Of a stretch of DNA of 64,000 nucleotides, positions 37,207 to 46,536 are shown piece by piece. Made by a program: the position numbers and the translations under genes. Where the stretch lies: NCBI GenBank assembly GCA_031275085.1, contig JAISPG010000060.1, forward strand, positions 25,531 through 89,530, given 5' to 3'. The number at the start of each line of letters is the position of its first letter. Within the stretch, counting starts at the first letter, position 1. The notes under the pieces were generated by a model that had not been told where the DNA came from, made no database searches, and worked only from the letters and a program-made list of their open reading frames with translations. This stretch comes from Bacteroidales bacterium (GTDB lineage Bacteria; Bacteroidota; Bacteroidia; Bacteroidales; ML635J-15).

Positions 37207-38262
37207 CTAATATAAATACATTTCTTTCATTTTTTCCAGGTCAACATTTAGAATATTTGTGAGATAGTTCTCAACAGATCCGTGATTTTCTTTTATCAGA
37301 TTGATGCCTGCATATAAAAACTCAGGTTTAACTTCAAATAAAGATTTTAAAACAGGAAATTCTGATTTGTATGAAGCGTATTTTTCTTCAAGAAATTTGT
37401 TTGACAGAAGGTAATTGTCTAGTATCGTATTTTCGTCAACTCCCAGAGAAAATAATATTAATGCTGCTCCCATTCCGGTTCTGTCTTTGCCTGCAGTACA
37501 GTGAAACAGCAGAGGGACATTGTCTTCATTTTGGATTAGCCTGAAAAATTCGCGGTATATTTCTATAATTTCAGGGTTTGTAACAAGTTCTTTATTTAAA
37601 CTTATCATGATAGAATCAACCTGTTCCGGAGTGATATTACTAATGTCAAATTCGTTAGAAACATTAAGATTACCTGGATTGATTGAAAACGGATAATTCA
37701 TTTTTACAGATTCGGGATTTTTATCGGGTAAAGCATCAATTTCTTCTTTTGAACGGAAATCCACAATTGATATTAATGGAATACCTGCAAGGTATTTCAG
37801 GTCTGAATCGCTTAATTTACCTAATTCATCGGCGCGGAAAAGTTTTCCCCATTTAACATATTTACCTTCGGAATTTTGTATTCCTCCCATGTCCCTGAAA
37901 TTATATCCTCCTTCCATCGGTAATTTTGTTTCTGCCAGAATTGATTTTCCTTTTTCGGTTACAAGCTGGAAATAATTTCTTACATTAAAAGGAACATCAA
38001 TAATAAAGTCACCTGTTGTGTTACCCTCTTTTACCGGTTTAGAAAAATCAATTTCTTCGATGGAATTTCCGCCGTAAAGATACCAATCCCCGGCTATATC
38101 AATATGTAAAATTGTAGTTTCAGAACTAATATCTTTTATCACAAAAGCATTTTTTGAAATATTCTCACCTGAATAAACGGCTTTATCACTCATATCTTTT
38201 GTTCTGTTGCAGGAATATAAAATTATAACTCCTAAAAATGTGAAAAAAATTGTTTTAGTCAT
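37207..38262 (-). CDS. lipoprotein tyrosine phosphatase (Y_phosphatase3-like)
   Basis: I choose ATG 38262 (351 aa), which yields a lipoprotein signal (LYSC, Cys18); the frame is open 30 codons further upstream but with no signal. The C-terminal domain contains NFRDMGG (about 121-127) and the active-site loop HCTAGKDRTG with nucleophile Cys255 and Arg261, typical of secreted tyrosine/phosphoinositide phosphatases. The N-terminal ~100 residues are an extra beta domain. The protein would be held in the periplasm or on the surface. No cognate kinase is nearby. Confidence 0.85.
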   Translation of the reverse strand: MTKTIFFTFLGVIILYSCNRTKDMSDKAVYSGENISKNAFVIKDISSETTILHIDIAGDWYLYGGNSIEEIDFSKPVKEGNTTGDFIIDVPFNVRNYFQLVTEKGKSILAETKLPMEGGYNFRDMGGIQNSEGKYVKWGKLFRADELGKLSDSDLKYLAGIPLISIVDFRSKEEIDALPDKNPESVKMNYPFSINPGNLNVSNEFDISNITPEQVDSIMISLNKELVTNPEIIEIYREFFRLIQNEDNVPLLFHCTAGKDRTGMGAALILFSLGVDENTILDNYLLSNKFLEEKYASYKSEFPVLKSLFEVKPEFLYAGINLIKENHGSVENYLTNILNVDLEKMKEMYLY

Positions 38263-38742
38263 GACTAAATATAATTTAAAAAGTAAAGATAAAGAAATTT
38301 TATGAAAAAATAAATTAAATAAAAATAAATTGTTTGATACATGTTTAAACATAATGAAACTTCTGATTTTTTTAATATTATGCCTGGTGACAATTTTATA
38401 TTTTTACTTATACCCTGAATTGCAGATTAACCTAATAGTTATAAAATTTTGTAATCACTAAATTATATTGATGTGATAAATTGAGCGGCGGTTATTGGAC
38501 TAATATCTGAGCGGAGTTGAAGGAACGCAAAAGCCAGGAATGAAAAGTGTCTGGTTTTGATTTGTAGTAATTTTGTCGAACTATAGTAAGAGAAATTAAA
38601 ATTAATAATATAATAAAAATATTAACGCCGGGAATTTACTATAAAGCAACTACCTGATGGATTAATCATTTACTTGCATACTATGTGATATATTTATGAT
38701 AAAAACCTTGTTATGTAAAATAATTATATAATTTTGTTTTCT
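38263..38742. other. 480-nt intergenic region with a GC-rich repeat-like patch
   Basis: Mostly AT-rich. Between 38481 and 38523 there are two related strings, TTGAGCGGCGG and CTGAGCGGAGTTGAAGG; the second resembles the CTGAGCG-AGTCGAAG type of interspersed element common between Bacteroidetes genes. It is followed by an imperfect hairpin (AAAAGCCAG/CTGGTTTT, 38529-38558). GAAGGAACGCAAAAGCC also resembles GGAGGAACACGAAAGTCC at 28268. The kinase promoter lies at the right end. Confidence 0.45.
38708..38736 (+). promoter_or_regulatory. promoter of the deoxynucleoside kinase gene
   Basis: TTG at 38708-38710, 18-nt spacer, TAATTTTG at 38729-38736. The -7 box overlaps the in-frame TTG at 38734, so that codon is unlikely to be transcribed; the predicted start of RNA is close to the GTG at 38743. 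Confidence 0.55.
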
Positions 38743-39378
38743 GTGGATTTAAGATATTTAGTAATAGAGGGTAATATCGGGGTTGGCAAAACAAGTTTAT
38801 GCCGTAAGATTGCTGCAGAAAAAAATGCAAAACTGATTTTAGAACAATTTGCGGAAAATCCTTTTTTACCAAAATTTTATGAAAACCCCGAAAGATTCTC
38901 TTTTCCTTTGGAACTGTCTTTTTTAGCCGACAGGTATAATCAATTGAAAAGAGAATTATCATCTTTTGACCTTTTTCAGGAACTAATAATTGCTGATTAT
39001 TTTTTCATGAAATCTCTTATTTTTTCTTCACAAACTTTGGATGAAGATGAGTATAAATTATACAGGCAGCTTTTCAATATAATTTATGACCAATTGCCTA
39101 AGCCCGATTTATATGTATATCTTCACAGACCGGTAGAGCAACTTATAAGAAATATAAAGAGAAGAGGACGGGCATACGAACAAAATATAAAAGAAGAATA
39201 TTTAAAAAAAATAGAGGCAGGATATTATAATTTTTTTAAACAGCAAAACAATTTTAAAATAATATTGGTTAATATAGAGAATCTGGATTTTATAAATAAT
39301 GAAAATGATTATAAAAAAATTACAGATGCAATATTTAATAAAACGTACAAAGATAAAATGACCATAATTAGTTTATGA
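38743..39378 (+). CDS. deoxynucleoside kinase (dAK/dGK/dCK family)
   Basis: The frame opens with TTG 38734 or GTG 38743; no ATG precedes the P-loop. I choose GTG 38743 (211 aa, start residues VDLRYLVIEGNIGVGKTSL) because the -7 promoter box covers the TTG. The P-loop GNIGVGKT, the LSFLADRYNQ segment and the basic lid RNIKRRGRAYE match deoxynucleoside kinases, which phosphorylate salvaged deoxynucleosides. Nucleoside preference is not predictable. The mRNA may be leaderless with a GTG start, which is unusual. Confidence 0.85.
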   Translation: MDLRYLVIEGNIGVGKTSLCRKIAAEKNAKLILEQFAENPFLPKFYENPERFSFPLELSFLADRYNQLKRELSSFDLFQELIIADYFFMKSLIFSSQTLDEDEYKLYRQLFNIIYDQLPKPDLYVYLHRPVEQLIRNIKRRGRAYEQNIKEEYLKKIEAGYYNFFKQQNNFKIILVNIENLDFINNENDYKKITDAIFNKTYKDKMTIISL

Positions 39379-39503
39379 ATCTTAAAAAAAACTAAAAAAA
39401 AAAATGAAACTATATTTTTTTTGAAAATGATTATTATTTTTGCAATAGTAAATGAAATTAAAATAAAACAGTTAAATATTAATAATCTAAAAAGAATTAA
39501 ATT

Positions 39504-41213
39504 ATGAAAAAGGCAATATTTTTAGTCTTATCGATTTCTCTGGTATTTCTTTTTACCGGCTGTGGCGGGTTGAAAAAGATGATAGAAAATGCGGATGACA
39601 TTAATTACAAAGTCACTCCTGAAGTATTAGAAATGCACGATGGAAAAGTTGCAGTTAGTATTACCGGCAATTTTCCTGAAAAATATTTTAATAAAAAAGT
39701 TTCTGCGACAATAACTCCAACATTAGTATATGAAGGAGGAGAAAAAGCATTAACCCCTGTTTTTGTAGAAGGTGAAAAAATCCAGGGTAATGCAAAAGTT
39801 ATTAATTATAAAGCAGGAGGATCATTCTCTTATAATGAAAAATTTGATTATACGCCTGCAATGAGACGTTCTGTTTTAGAATTGAGGATTACAGCAACAA
39901 AAGGTTCTAAATCACAGGATTTTGAGCCGGAAGCAATAGCTTATGGTATTGTAGCAACTCCGGACCTTGTTAAATTATTAGGAAAAGGAAGTTTTGGAAA
40001 AGATCAGTTTGTAAAAGATATTCCCGACAGTAAGACCGGAGTTATTAATTATGATAAAAACCGTTGGGAACTTAAAGCTTCAGAAACAAAAAGAGATGAA
40101 TTTGTTGAATTAAAAGATTATATTACTGAAGCAAATGAAGATGATCGTAAGGAATTTAAAGGTGTTGAATTAAAATCTTATGCATCTCCTGAAGGAACAC
40201 TGGAATTTAATGAAAAAGTTTCTGATGGACGTTCAGGTACTATCAACAAATATGTAAAAAACGAATTTAAAAAGATTGATGAATTTAAAAATGAAAGTTT
40301 CTTCTCTTCATTAGTAACAAACGAAGATTGGGAAGGCTTTAAAAAATTAGTATCAGAATCTAATCTTGCCGATAAAGATATGGTTTTACGTGTTGTTAAT
40401 ATGAATACAGATCCTGTAAAACGTGAACAGGAAATACGTAATATGACCAAAACTTTTGAAGAATTAGAAGAATATATACTTCCTCGTTTACGTCGTTCAG
40501 AAGTTAAAGTTAACCTTATGCTGATCGGACACACAGATGAAGAAATAAACAGCATATTTGATACTGATCCTTCAACTCTTACTATGGAAGAATTGTTATA
40601 CTTAGGTAATATGACTGATGATAATAACAAAAAATTAAGAGTTTATACCAAAACTACAGAATTATATCCGAAAGACTGGAGAGGATTCAACAATTTAGGA
40701 GTTGTTCAGTATGATATGGGTAATTATTCAGCAGCAAAAACTTCAATAGAAAAAGCAAAAAGTTTGAATGCAAATGCAACTATATTTAACAACCTTGCAA
40801 ATGTATATTTAACTGAAAATAATTTAACAGAAGCAGAAAATAGCTATAAATCAGCTACAGGTGTTGCTGAAGCTAGTGCAGGGCAGGGAGCTATAAGTAT
40901 TAAAAAAGGTCAGTATAAAACAGCCGTTGATTTTTATGGAAACGATTGTTCATATAATGCAAGCCTTGCTAAAATCTTAAACGGCGATTACGACGGAGCA
41001 GTTAAAGCTATTGATTGCAGCAAAGAAAAAGAAGATGCTATGAGCTATTATTTAAAAGCTATTGTAGGTGCTCGTAAAGGCGATAGTGAAATGGTATTTA
41101 ATAATTTGAGGACTGCAACATCCAAAGACTCTTCACTGAAAGCATTTGCTGCAGATGATATGGAGTTTTACAAATATTTTGATGATGCAACATTTAAATC
41201 TATTGTAAAATAA
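39504..41213 (+). CDS. large TPR lipoprotein with an OmpA-like segment
   Basis: 569 residues with a lipobox (LFTGC, Cys20). About residues 30-160 form a beta-rich domain (TPEVLEMHDGKVAVSITGNFPEKY). Residues 220-255 include KSYASPEGTLEFNEKVSDGRS, like the SYASPEG text of OmpA-type proteins in Bacteroidetes. At least three TPR units follow (about 395-500; NLGVVQYDMGNYSAAKTSIEKAKSL). It is a probable periplasmic, membrane-anchored scaffold. A -7-like TATTTTTG (39435-39442) precedes it and a strong terminator follows, so it stands alone. No precise function is known. Confidence 0.8.
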   Translation: MKKAIFLVLSISLVFLFTGCGGLKKMIENADDINYKVTPEVLEMHDGKVAVSITGNFPEKYFNKKVSATITPTLVYEGGEKALTPVFVEGEKIQGNAKVINYKAGGSFSYNEKFDYTPAMRRSVLELRITATKGSKSQDFEPEAIAYGIVATPDLVKLLGKGSFGKDQFVKDIPDSKTGVINYDKNRWELKASETKRDEFVELKDYITEANEDDRKEFKGVELKSYASPEGTLEFNEKVSDGRSGTINKYVKNEFKKIDEFKNESFFSSLVTNEDWEGFKKLVSESNLADKDMVLRVVNMNTDPVKREQEIRNMTKTFEELEEYILPRLRRSEVKVNLMLIGHTDEEINSIFDTDPSTLTMEELLYLGNMTDDNNKKLRVYTKTTELYPKDWRGFNNLGVVQYDMGNYSAAKTSIEKAKSLNANATIFNNLANVYLTENNLTEAENSYKSATGVAEASAGQGAISIKKGQYKTAVDFYGNDCSYNASLAKILNGDYDGAVKAIDCSKEKEDAMSYYLKAIVGARKGDSEMVFNNLRTATSKDSSLKAFAADDMEFYKYFDDATFKSIVK

Positions 41214-41235
41214 TATTTTTATATTTTAGTTATAT

Positions 41236-41275
41236 AATAAGACCGGACCTATTTAGTCCGGTCTTATTTTTTATT
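41236..41275 (+). terminator. intrinsic terminator after the TPR lipoprotein gene
   Basis: 13-bp stem AATAAGACCGGAC/GTCCGGTCTTATT with a 7-nt loop and a T-run from 41264; the strongest GC-stem terminator in the window. Confidence 0.9.
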
Positions 41276-41297
41276 AAAAAAACATTTTATCTGATAT

Positions 41298-41930
41298 ATG
41301 TTGAGAAGATACTTTTGGATCATTACATTTTCGTTTTTGACAACAATTCTGGTATTTTCTGTATATGCAAATGTAAGTATTGCCGGATATGGTAAATATA
41401 CAACCGGAGCTATTACAGAAGTAAAATCTGAAAAAGTAGGATTGGTTTTGGGAACAGCAAAATATTTAAGCAGCGGTTATGAAAATCCTTATTTCTTTAA
41501 CAGGATTAATGCAGCTGTCGAATTATATCAATCCGGTAAAATAAAATATATTTTAGTAAGCGGTGATAATAGCCGTAAAGATTATGATGAACCGGGTGAT
41601 ATGAAAGAAGAATTGATGAAAAAAGGCATTCCCGAAGAATTTATATTCCTGGATTATGCCGGGTTTAGAACTTTGGATTCTGTAGTAAGAGCAAAAGAGA
41701 TATTCGGACAAAATTCTATCATTGTAATTTCACAAAAGTTTCATAACGAAAGAGCTGTTTTTATTGCAAATAAACATGGAATAGAAGCTTACGGATACAA
41801 TGCAAAAGACGTAAGTTTTAAAGATCATAAAACAGAGATCAGAGAAATTATGGCTCGCAACAAAGTATTTATTGATTTGTTATTTTCAATAGAACCTAAA
41901 TTCTATGGAGAAAAAATAGATATTCCATAA
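41298..41930 (+). CDS. SanA/YdcF-like (DUF218) membrane-anchored protein
   Basis: 210 residues: one N-terminal membrane helix (about 5-27) and a DUF218 domain. Visible marks are VGLVLGTAKY, YILVSGDNSRKDYDEPGDMK and the late ISQKFHNERAVFIA. SanA of Escherichia coli affects envelope permeability to vancomycin at high temperature; the biochemical activity is unknown. The SanA branch is favoured over YdcF by the LGT.K and DEP..M motifs. Confidence 0.8.
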   Translation: MLRRYFWIITFSFLTTILVFSVYANVSIAGYGKYTTGAITEVKSEKVGLVLGTAKYLSSGYENPYFFNRINAAVELYQSGKIKYILVSGDNSRKDYDEPGDMKEELMKKGIPEEFIFLDYAGFRTLDSVVRAKEIFGQNSIIVISQKFHNERAVFIANKHGIEAYGYNAKDVSFKDHKTEIREIMARNKVFIDLLFSIEPKFYGEKIDIP

Positions 41931-41964
41931 TTTTTTAAGTTTAGGTATATAGAAAATGTATGAT

Positions 41965-43323
41965 TTATGAAAATAACTTTCCGGCAAATTCCTTAACATC
42001 CTGAACAAACGAGATTTTTGCCTGATTTTTCTTTACATCGGATTTTTGTGATGCAGAAATGATGATATTTGTAAAACCCAGACGGAATGCTTCGCTTATT
42101 CTTTTATCAATAAATGAAACAGGTCTTATTTGCCCGGATAATCCAACTTCTCCTATAAAACATGTATTCTCGGTTAAAGGTTTATCAAAATAAGAAGAAA
42201 TTACAGATGCGATAACTGCAAGATCGGCTGCTGTGTCATTTATTTTTAGACCACCTGCAATATTAACGAAAACATCTTTTTGATTTAATTTTACCCCTAA
42301 TCTTTTTTCTATTACAGCTAAAAGCATAAGGAAACGCCTGTTGTCAAATCCTGTAGAACTTCGTTGTGGGCTTGTAAAAACAGCATTTCCTACCAAAGCC
42401 TGTGCTTCTATCATTAAAGTCCTTGAACCTTCTGTTATAGTTCCGAAAGCAATTCCGCTTAAACCTATATTTTCTCCGGATAACAGAATATTTCCGGGAT
42501 CTGAAATTTCTTTAAGTCCACTGCCTAACATTTCAAAAACCCCGATCTCGTATGTTGAACCGAACCTGTTCTTTTTAGGTCTTAGTAATCTGTAAAAATG
42601 ATTATTATCGCCTTCAAATTGTAATACTGCATCGACAATATGTTCCAGTGACATTGGACCTGCAATATCTCCGTCTTTGTTAATATGGCCAATCAATATT
42701 ACTGGTATTCCTGACATTTTAGCATATTCCTGTAATTGTCTTGCCGATTCTCTTATTTGTGATATAGTTCCCGGAGAAGATGTTAGCTCCTGCGATGCAA
42801 CTGTTTGTATAGAATCTATTATAACAACATCAGGGTTTATAGATTTTATTGTTGCAAGTATTTTTTCAATGTTTATTTCGGTATATATATAGCAATCTTT
42901 ATTATGTATACCTATTCTTTCGGCCCGTAGTTTTATTTGAGTTTCGCTTTCTTCTCCTGATATATATAATACTTTTGTACCCGGAAGATTTAAAACCGAT
43001 TGAAGGATCAGGGTTGATTTTCCAATCCCCGGTTCACCGCCCAATAATACCAAAGAACCAGGAACAAGTCCGCCTCCAAGTACTCTGTTAAATTCATCAA
43101 AAGGCATAGGGAGACGGTAAAATTCTGTCCGCACAATTTCACCTATAGCTACAGGTTTTCCTGCAATGGCTTCGTTTATTGTTTTTGAGTTTTTATTGGA
43201 ACTTTTTTCATCTATTTCTTCAATAAATGAATTCCAGCTATTACAGTTAGGACATTTTCCTATCCATTTTGGAGATATAAAGTCACAGTTTTGACAAACA
43301 AAAACTGTCTTTGTTTTTGACAT
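41965..43323 (-). CDS. radA: DNA repair protein RadA
   Basis: 452 residues. N-terminal C4 zinc finger (C10, C13, C24, C27), RecA-like ATPase with Walker A GEPGIGKST, the RadA-specific KNRFG motif and the C-terminal Lon-like domain (GEVGLSGQIRPV). RadA helps branch migration during recombination. It is followed upstream on the same strand by a small lipoprotein gene whose stop is 12 nt from the radA start. Confidence 0.96.
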   Translation of the reverse strand: MSKTKTVFVCQNCDFISPKWIGKCPNCNSWNSFIEEIDEKSSNKNSKTINEAIAGKPVAIGEIVRTEFYRLPMPFDEFNRVLGGGLVPGSLVLLGGEPGIGKSTLILQSVLNLPGTKVLYISGEESETQIKLRAERIGIHNKDCYIYTEINIEKILATIKSINPDVVIIDSIQTVASQELTSSPGTISQIRESARQLQEYAKMSGIPVILIGHINKDGDIAGPMSLEHIVDAVLQFEGDNNHFYRLLRPKKNRFGSTYEIGVFEMLGSGLKEISDPGNILLSGENIGLSGIAFGTITEGSRTLMIEAQALVGNAVFTSPQRSSTGFDNRRFLMLLAVIEKRLGVKLNQKDVFVNIAGGLKINDTAADLAVIASVISSYFDKPLTENTCFIGEVGLSGQIRPVSFIDKRISEAFRLGFTNIIISASQKSDVKKNQAKISFVQDVKEFAGKLFS

Positions 43324-43335
43324 ATTAAATGTTTA

Positions 43336-43746
43336 CTACTTGCGGGCTAATTCACATCTTAAATAAGCAGCTCCGTCTTCTTCACATCTTGATGTTTTTA
43401 TGCGGGTCATTTTTATAATGTCATTTCTGAATTCTTCAACACGATAAGTTCCGTTAACATCAACAAGACCGGCTTTTATTCCACCTTTTGTGATGATGAT
43501 TCGTTTTTTTGATTTCGAGTGGTTTATGGAATAATGTGAAGTATCAAATGAAGTTACTCCTTCATGCATATATGTTCTTGTTAATTTACCGTCATCATGG
43601 AAAGTCCAGGATACAGTTCCTGAAGGTCGTGTGTCAAATGTTTGAAAATTCCAGTTTCCGATTACTTCGTCTTCAATTTTTGTACATCCAGTTAGTATAA
43701 TCATACTAACAACAAAAGCCAATATTGTAATGTTTTTCCAATTCAT
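43336..43746 (-). CDS. small lipocalin-like lipoprotein
   Basis: 136 residues with lipobox (ILTGC, Cys21). After VIGNWNFQTFD the mature part consists of beta strands (SWTFHDDGKLTRTY, HYSINHSKSKKRIIITKG, VNGTYRVEEFRNDIIKMTRI) like the lipocalin-like domains of short Bacteroidetes lipoproteins. Two cysteines (RCEEDGAAYLRC) near the end could pair. The function is unknown; it lies 12 nt upstream of radA on the same strand. Confidence 0.7.
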   Translation of the reverse strand: MNWKNITILAFVVSMIILTGCTKIEDEVIGNWNFQTFDTRPSGTVSWTFHDDGKLTRTYMHEGVTSFDTSHYSINHSKSKKRIIITKGGIKAGLVDVNGTYRVEEFRNDIIKMTRIKTSRCEEDGAAYLRCELARK

Positions 43747-43777
43747 AATAAAAATTTTTATGCTACAAATATAATAT

Positions 43778-44272
43778 TTATTTACTGTTTACAAACTTAT
43801 TTATAAAATTTGTTGTAGAATATCCATCTACAAATGGTATTATCTCTACTAATCCTCCGTTAGCCATAACAAAATCTGCACCCACAATGTTTTCAAAAGA
43901 ATAATCACCTCCTTTTACCAGTATATCAGGGAATATCATTTTTATTAAACGTTCGGGAGTGTCTTCGTCAAAAATAATTATTGCATCTATAAACTCTAAA
44001 GATGCTAAAACCATTGACCTTGCGTATTCGTTATTTATAGGTCTTGAATCTCCCTTTAAGCGTTTTACCGAACTGTCAGAGTTTAACCCTATAACAAGTT
44101 TATGCCCCAAATCTTTAGCTTTAGCCAGGTAATTTACATGACCGTAATGTATAATATCAAAACACCCATTGGTAAAAACAACAAGATTTTTATTTTTTTT
44201 CCAGTCTAAAACAACTGATGTTAGTTCCTGGGGTTTTAAAATTTTTTGTTCAATATGCTTCAGGGTTTCCAT
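43778..44272 (-). CDS. rfaE2: D-glycero-beta-D-manno-heptose 1-phosphate adenylyltransferase (RfaE2 type)
   Basis: 164 residues of the nucleotidyltransferase fold with TNGCFDIIHYGHVNYL (HxGH motif) and the RfaE2-like LNSDSSVKRLKG and DILVKGGDY. It activates heptose-phosphate with ATP for the lipopolysaccharide inner core. It is a stand-alone enzyme lacking the kinase domain found in HldE. It lies 8 nt after panD in a panC-panD-rfaE2 string. Confidence 0.9.
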   Translation of the reverse strand: METLKHIEQKILKPQELTSVVLDWKKNKNLVVFTNGCFDIIHYGHVNYLAKAKDLGHKLVIGLNSDSSVKRLKGDSRPINNEYARSMVLASLEFIDAIIIFDEDTPERLIKMIFPDILVKGGDYSFENIVGADFVMANGGLVEIIPFVDGYSTTNFINKFVNSK

Positions 44273-44280
44273 ACTTGGAT

Positions 44281-44631
44281 TTAAAGTATTTTGTTAGTCT
44301 GGGTATCAGGAAAAACAAAGGTTGGTTTAAAACTTTTAGCCTCTTCAAAATCCATGGAAGCATAGGAAATTATTATAACAATATCGCCAACAGCTACTTT
44401 CCTGGCGGCAGGACCATTCAGACATATGACACCACTACCGGCTTCTCCTTTTATTACATAAGTTTCAAGTCTTTCACCATTGTTAATGTTCACAACCTGT
44501 ACTTTCTCGTGTTCAATGATATTTGCTGCTTTCATCAAATCTTCATCAATAGTAATACTTCCTACATATTGAAGATTAGCTTCAGTAACAGTTACTTTGT
44601 GAATTTTTGATTTAACTATTTCTATATTCAT
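44281..44631 (-). CDS. panD: aspartate 1-decarboxylase, pyruvoyl-dependent
   Basis: I choose ATG 44631 (116 aa, [20 protein letters not shown]), the family start; an upstream in-frame codon at 44664 gives a non-conserved extension. The self-processing site is Gly24-Ser25 (VGSIT); Ser25 becomes the pyruvoyl group. [20 protein letters not shown] is also diagnostic. It makes beta-alanine for pantothenate together with panC upstream. Confidence 0.95.
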   Translation of the reverse strand: MNIEIVKSKIHKVTVTEANLQYVGSITIDEDLMKAANIIEHEKVQVVNINNGERLETYVIKGEAGSGVICLNGPAARKVAVGDIVIIISYASMDFEEAKSFKPTFVFPDTQTNKIL

Positions 44632-44681
44632 AAAATAATTATAATATAAAATAAAAACGTGCAAAGTTAAGTAATTGTTAT

Positions 44682-45530
44682 TTAAAAGTGCAAACTTATG
44701 TTGTCAATTAATCGAACTTTTTTACACCAAACAGCTAAACAAAGTCTAATGTTCATATTTTTCTCAAATTTTTCTATCGGTCTTAATGTTTCCGGATCGC
44801 AGAAAATAATATATTCGGTTTCTAAATAATCTTCTTTATTTATTTCGTTTGCAATGGATTTTATAATATCACCCGGGCTATCGTTAATAGTTAAAGCTGA
44901 AGAGTATTTTTTTAATATTTGATAGATTTTAGCAGCTTTTATTCTCAGGTCATCACTTAATCTTTCGTTTCTTGAGCTCATTGCAAGTCCTGAATTTTCA
45001 CGTACAATGGGACATGGCACAATATCGATGTTTAGTCCCGATTGTTTTGTCATCAATTTTATTATTGCTAATTGTTGAAAATCTTTTTCTCCAAAATAAG
45101 CACGGTCAGGTCTGATTATTTCAAAAAGCCGGTAGACAATATCTACTACCCCCTGAAAATGCCCAGGCCTAAATTCTCCTTCATAAATTTTATCAAGTCC
45201 CATGAAGTCCATTTTATGACCTTCATAATTATTATATATGTCTTCATCTGACGGAATAAATAATATGTCACAGTTCTCAGCTTCAAGTAATTCGATATCT
45301 CTTTCTGTTGTAACCGGATAGTTTATGTAATCACTTTGGTCATTAAATTGTCTTTTATTTACAAAAACAGAAACAATGGTAATATCGTTTTCGTCTACTG
45401 ATCTTTTTACCAAAGAAATATGACCTTTGTGTAATGCACCCATAGTTGGTATAAAACCAATAGATTTATTATTAAAAATAAATGAATTTCTATAGGATTC
45501 AAAGTCTTTTACAGTATTAATTATTTCCAT
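44682..45530 (-). CDS. panC: pantothenate synthetase
   Basis: From ATG 45530 the protein has 282 residues; the frame extends 29 codons upstream without conservation. [14 protein letters not shown] carries the HxGH ATP site and KDFQQLAI and SSRNERL are family marks. It joins pantoate and beta-alanine with ATP. A minus-strand TACTTTTG (45552-45545) lies just upstream. It is divergent from the GT5-like gene, a gene arrangement frequent in Bacteroidetes. Confidence 0.95.
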   Translation of the reverse strand: MEIINTVKDFESYRNSFIFNNKSIGFIPTMGALHKGHISLVKRSVDENDITIVSVFVNKRQFNDQSDYINYPVTTERDIELLEAENCDILFIPSDEDIYNNYEGHKMDFMGLDKIYEGEFRPGHFQGVVDIVYRLFEIIRPDRAYFGEKDFQQLAIIKLMTKQSGLNIDIVPCPIVRENSGLAMSSRNERLSDDLRIKAAKIYQILKKYSSALTINDSPGDIIKSIANEINKEDYLETEYIIFCDPETLRPIEKFEKNMNIRLCLAVWCKKVRLIDNISLHF

Positions 45531-45651
45531 GAAAAAAAATTTTCCAAAAGTAATTAAATAATTACAGATATGAAATTTTATAAAAATACAAAAGTCCTTA
45601 AAATAATTGTAATACAATAAAATTTTTAAAAAATCGTTTAAGACAAATGTG

Positions 45652-45682
45652 CTGAAATATTGAAAATTTTTTTATACTTTTG
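45652..45682 (+). promoter_or_regulatory. likely promoter of the GT5-like/DUF4270 unit
   Basis: CTG at 45652-45654 (imperfect TTG), 20-nt spacer, TACTTTTG at 45675-45682, 35 nt before the ATG. Confidence 0.45.
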
Positions 45683-45717
45683 TATTCTGAAAATAAAATG
45701 TCAATTATAAGTAAATT

Positions 45718-46536
45718 ATGAAATTAAAAGTTCTTTTTGTAACACAAGAAATCACCCCTTATCTTCCAGAAACAGAAATGTCTTTAATAGGACGCCACCT
45801 TCCACAGGGCATACAAGAACGAAACAAAGAAATTCGCACATTTTTACCAAAATTCGGGAACATTAATGAAAGGCGTAATCAATTACATGAAGTTATCAGA
45901 TTGAGCGGAATGAATCTTATTATTAACGATACCGATTATCCTTTGGTTATAAAGGTAGCTTCTATACAACCAGCACGTATGCAGATATATTTTATTGATA
46001 ATGAGGATTTTTTTAGCAGAAAACATACTTTGACTGAAAAAGGTAAGGAGTTTAGCGACAACGATGAAAGGGCTATTTTTTATTCAAGAGGAGTTATTGA
46101 AACAGTAAAAAAGCTTGGATGGGCACCTGATATTATTCATTGTCACGGTTGGTTTACCGCACTTGTCCCTTTTTATATGAAAAAGGTTTATTGTGAAGAT
46201 CCATTATTCGATAACGATTACAGGATAATATATTCTGTATATAACGATGAATTTTCAAAACCGTTAAGTTCGGATTTGCCGAAAAAAATAATAGAAGATG
46301 GTGTATGTCCTGAAGATGTGGAATCATTGAATTCTACAGATTGGGAAAGTCTCACCAAATTTGCAATTAAATATTCTGATGGTGTTATAATGGGATCAAA
46401 TGAAATAAACCCAGGTATTGTAGAGCATATTGAATGTTGTAATAAACCGTATTTAAAGCCACAGGAGCAGGATTGCTATATAGATAAATATAATGATTTT
46501 TATGATAAATTAATAGAGAGTAAAGTAACTGTATGA
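45718..46536 (+). CDS. glycogen/starch synthase N-terminal (GT5) domain protein, stand-alone
   Basis: 272 residues matching only the N-terminal Rossmann half of GT5 synthases: LFVTQEITPYLPETEMSLIGRHLPQGI and PDIIHCHGWFTALVP. The ADP-glucose-site KTGG/KxGGL motif near the start is replaced by text without it, and the whole C-terminal donor-binding domain is absent. The frame ends naturally and overlaps the next gene by 4 bp, so this is not a truncation. Enzyme activity as a glycogen synthase is doubtful. Its conserved company (panC, DUF4270, glmS) suggests an envelope role, which is inference. Confidence 0.75.
   Translation: MKLKVLFVTQEITPYLPETEMSLIGRHLPQGIQERNKEIRTFLPKFGNINERRNQLHEVIRLSGMNLIINDTDYPLVIKVASIQPARMQIYFIDNEDFFSRKHTLTEKGKEFSDNDERAIFYSRGVIETVKKLGWAPDIIHCHGWFTALVPFYMKKVYCEDPLFDNDYRIIYSVYNDEFSKPLSSDLPKKIIEDGVCPEDVESLNSTDWESLTKFAIKYSDGVIMGSNEINPGIVEHIECCNKPYLKPQEQDCYIDKYNDFYDKLIESKVTV

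Noticed and set aside
45718..46536. Frameshifted or truncated glycogen synthase
   Set aside because: No continuation of the GT5 C-terminal domain exists in any frame downstream; the DUF4270 gene begins at once with a 4-bp overlap, so the short form is native.
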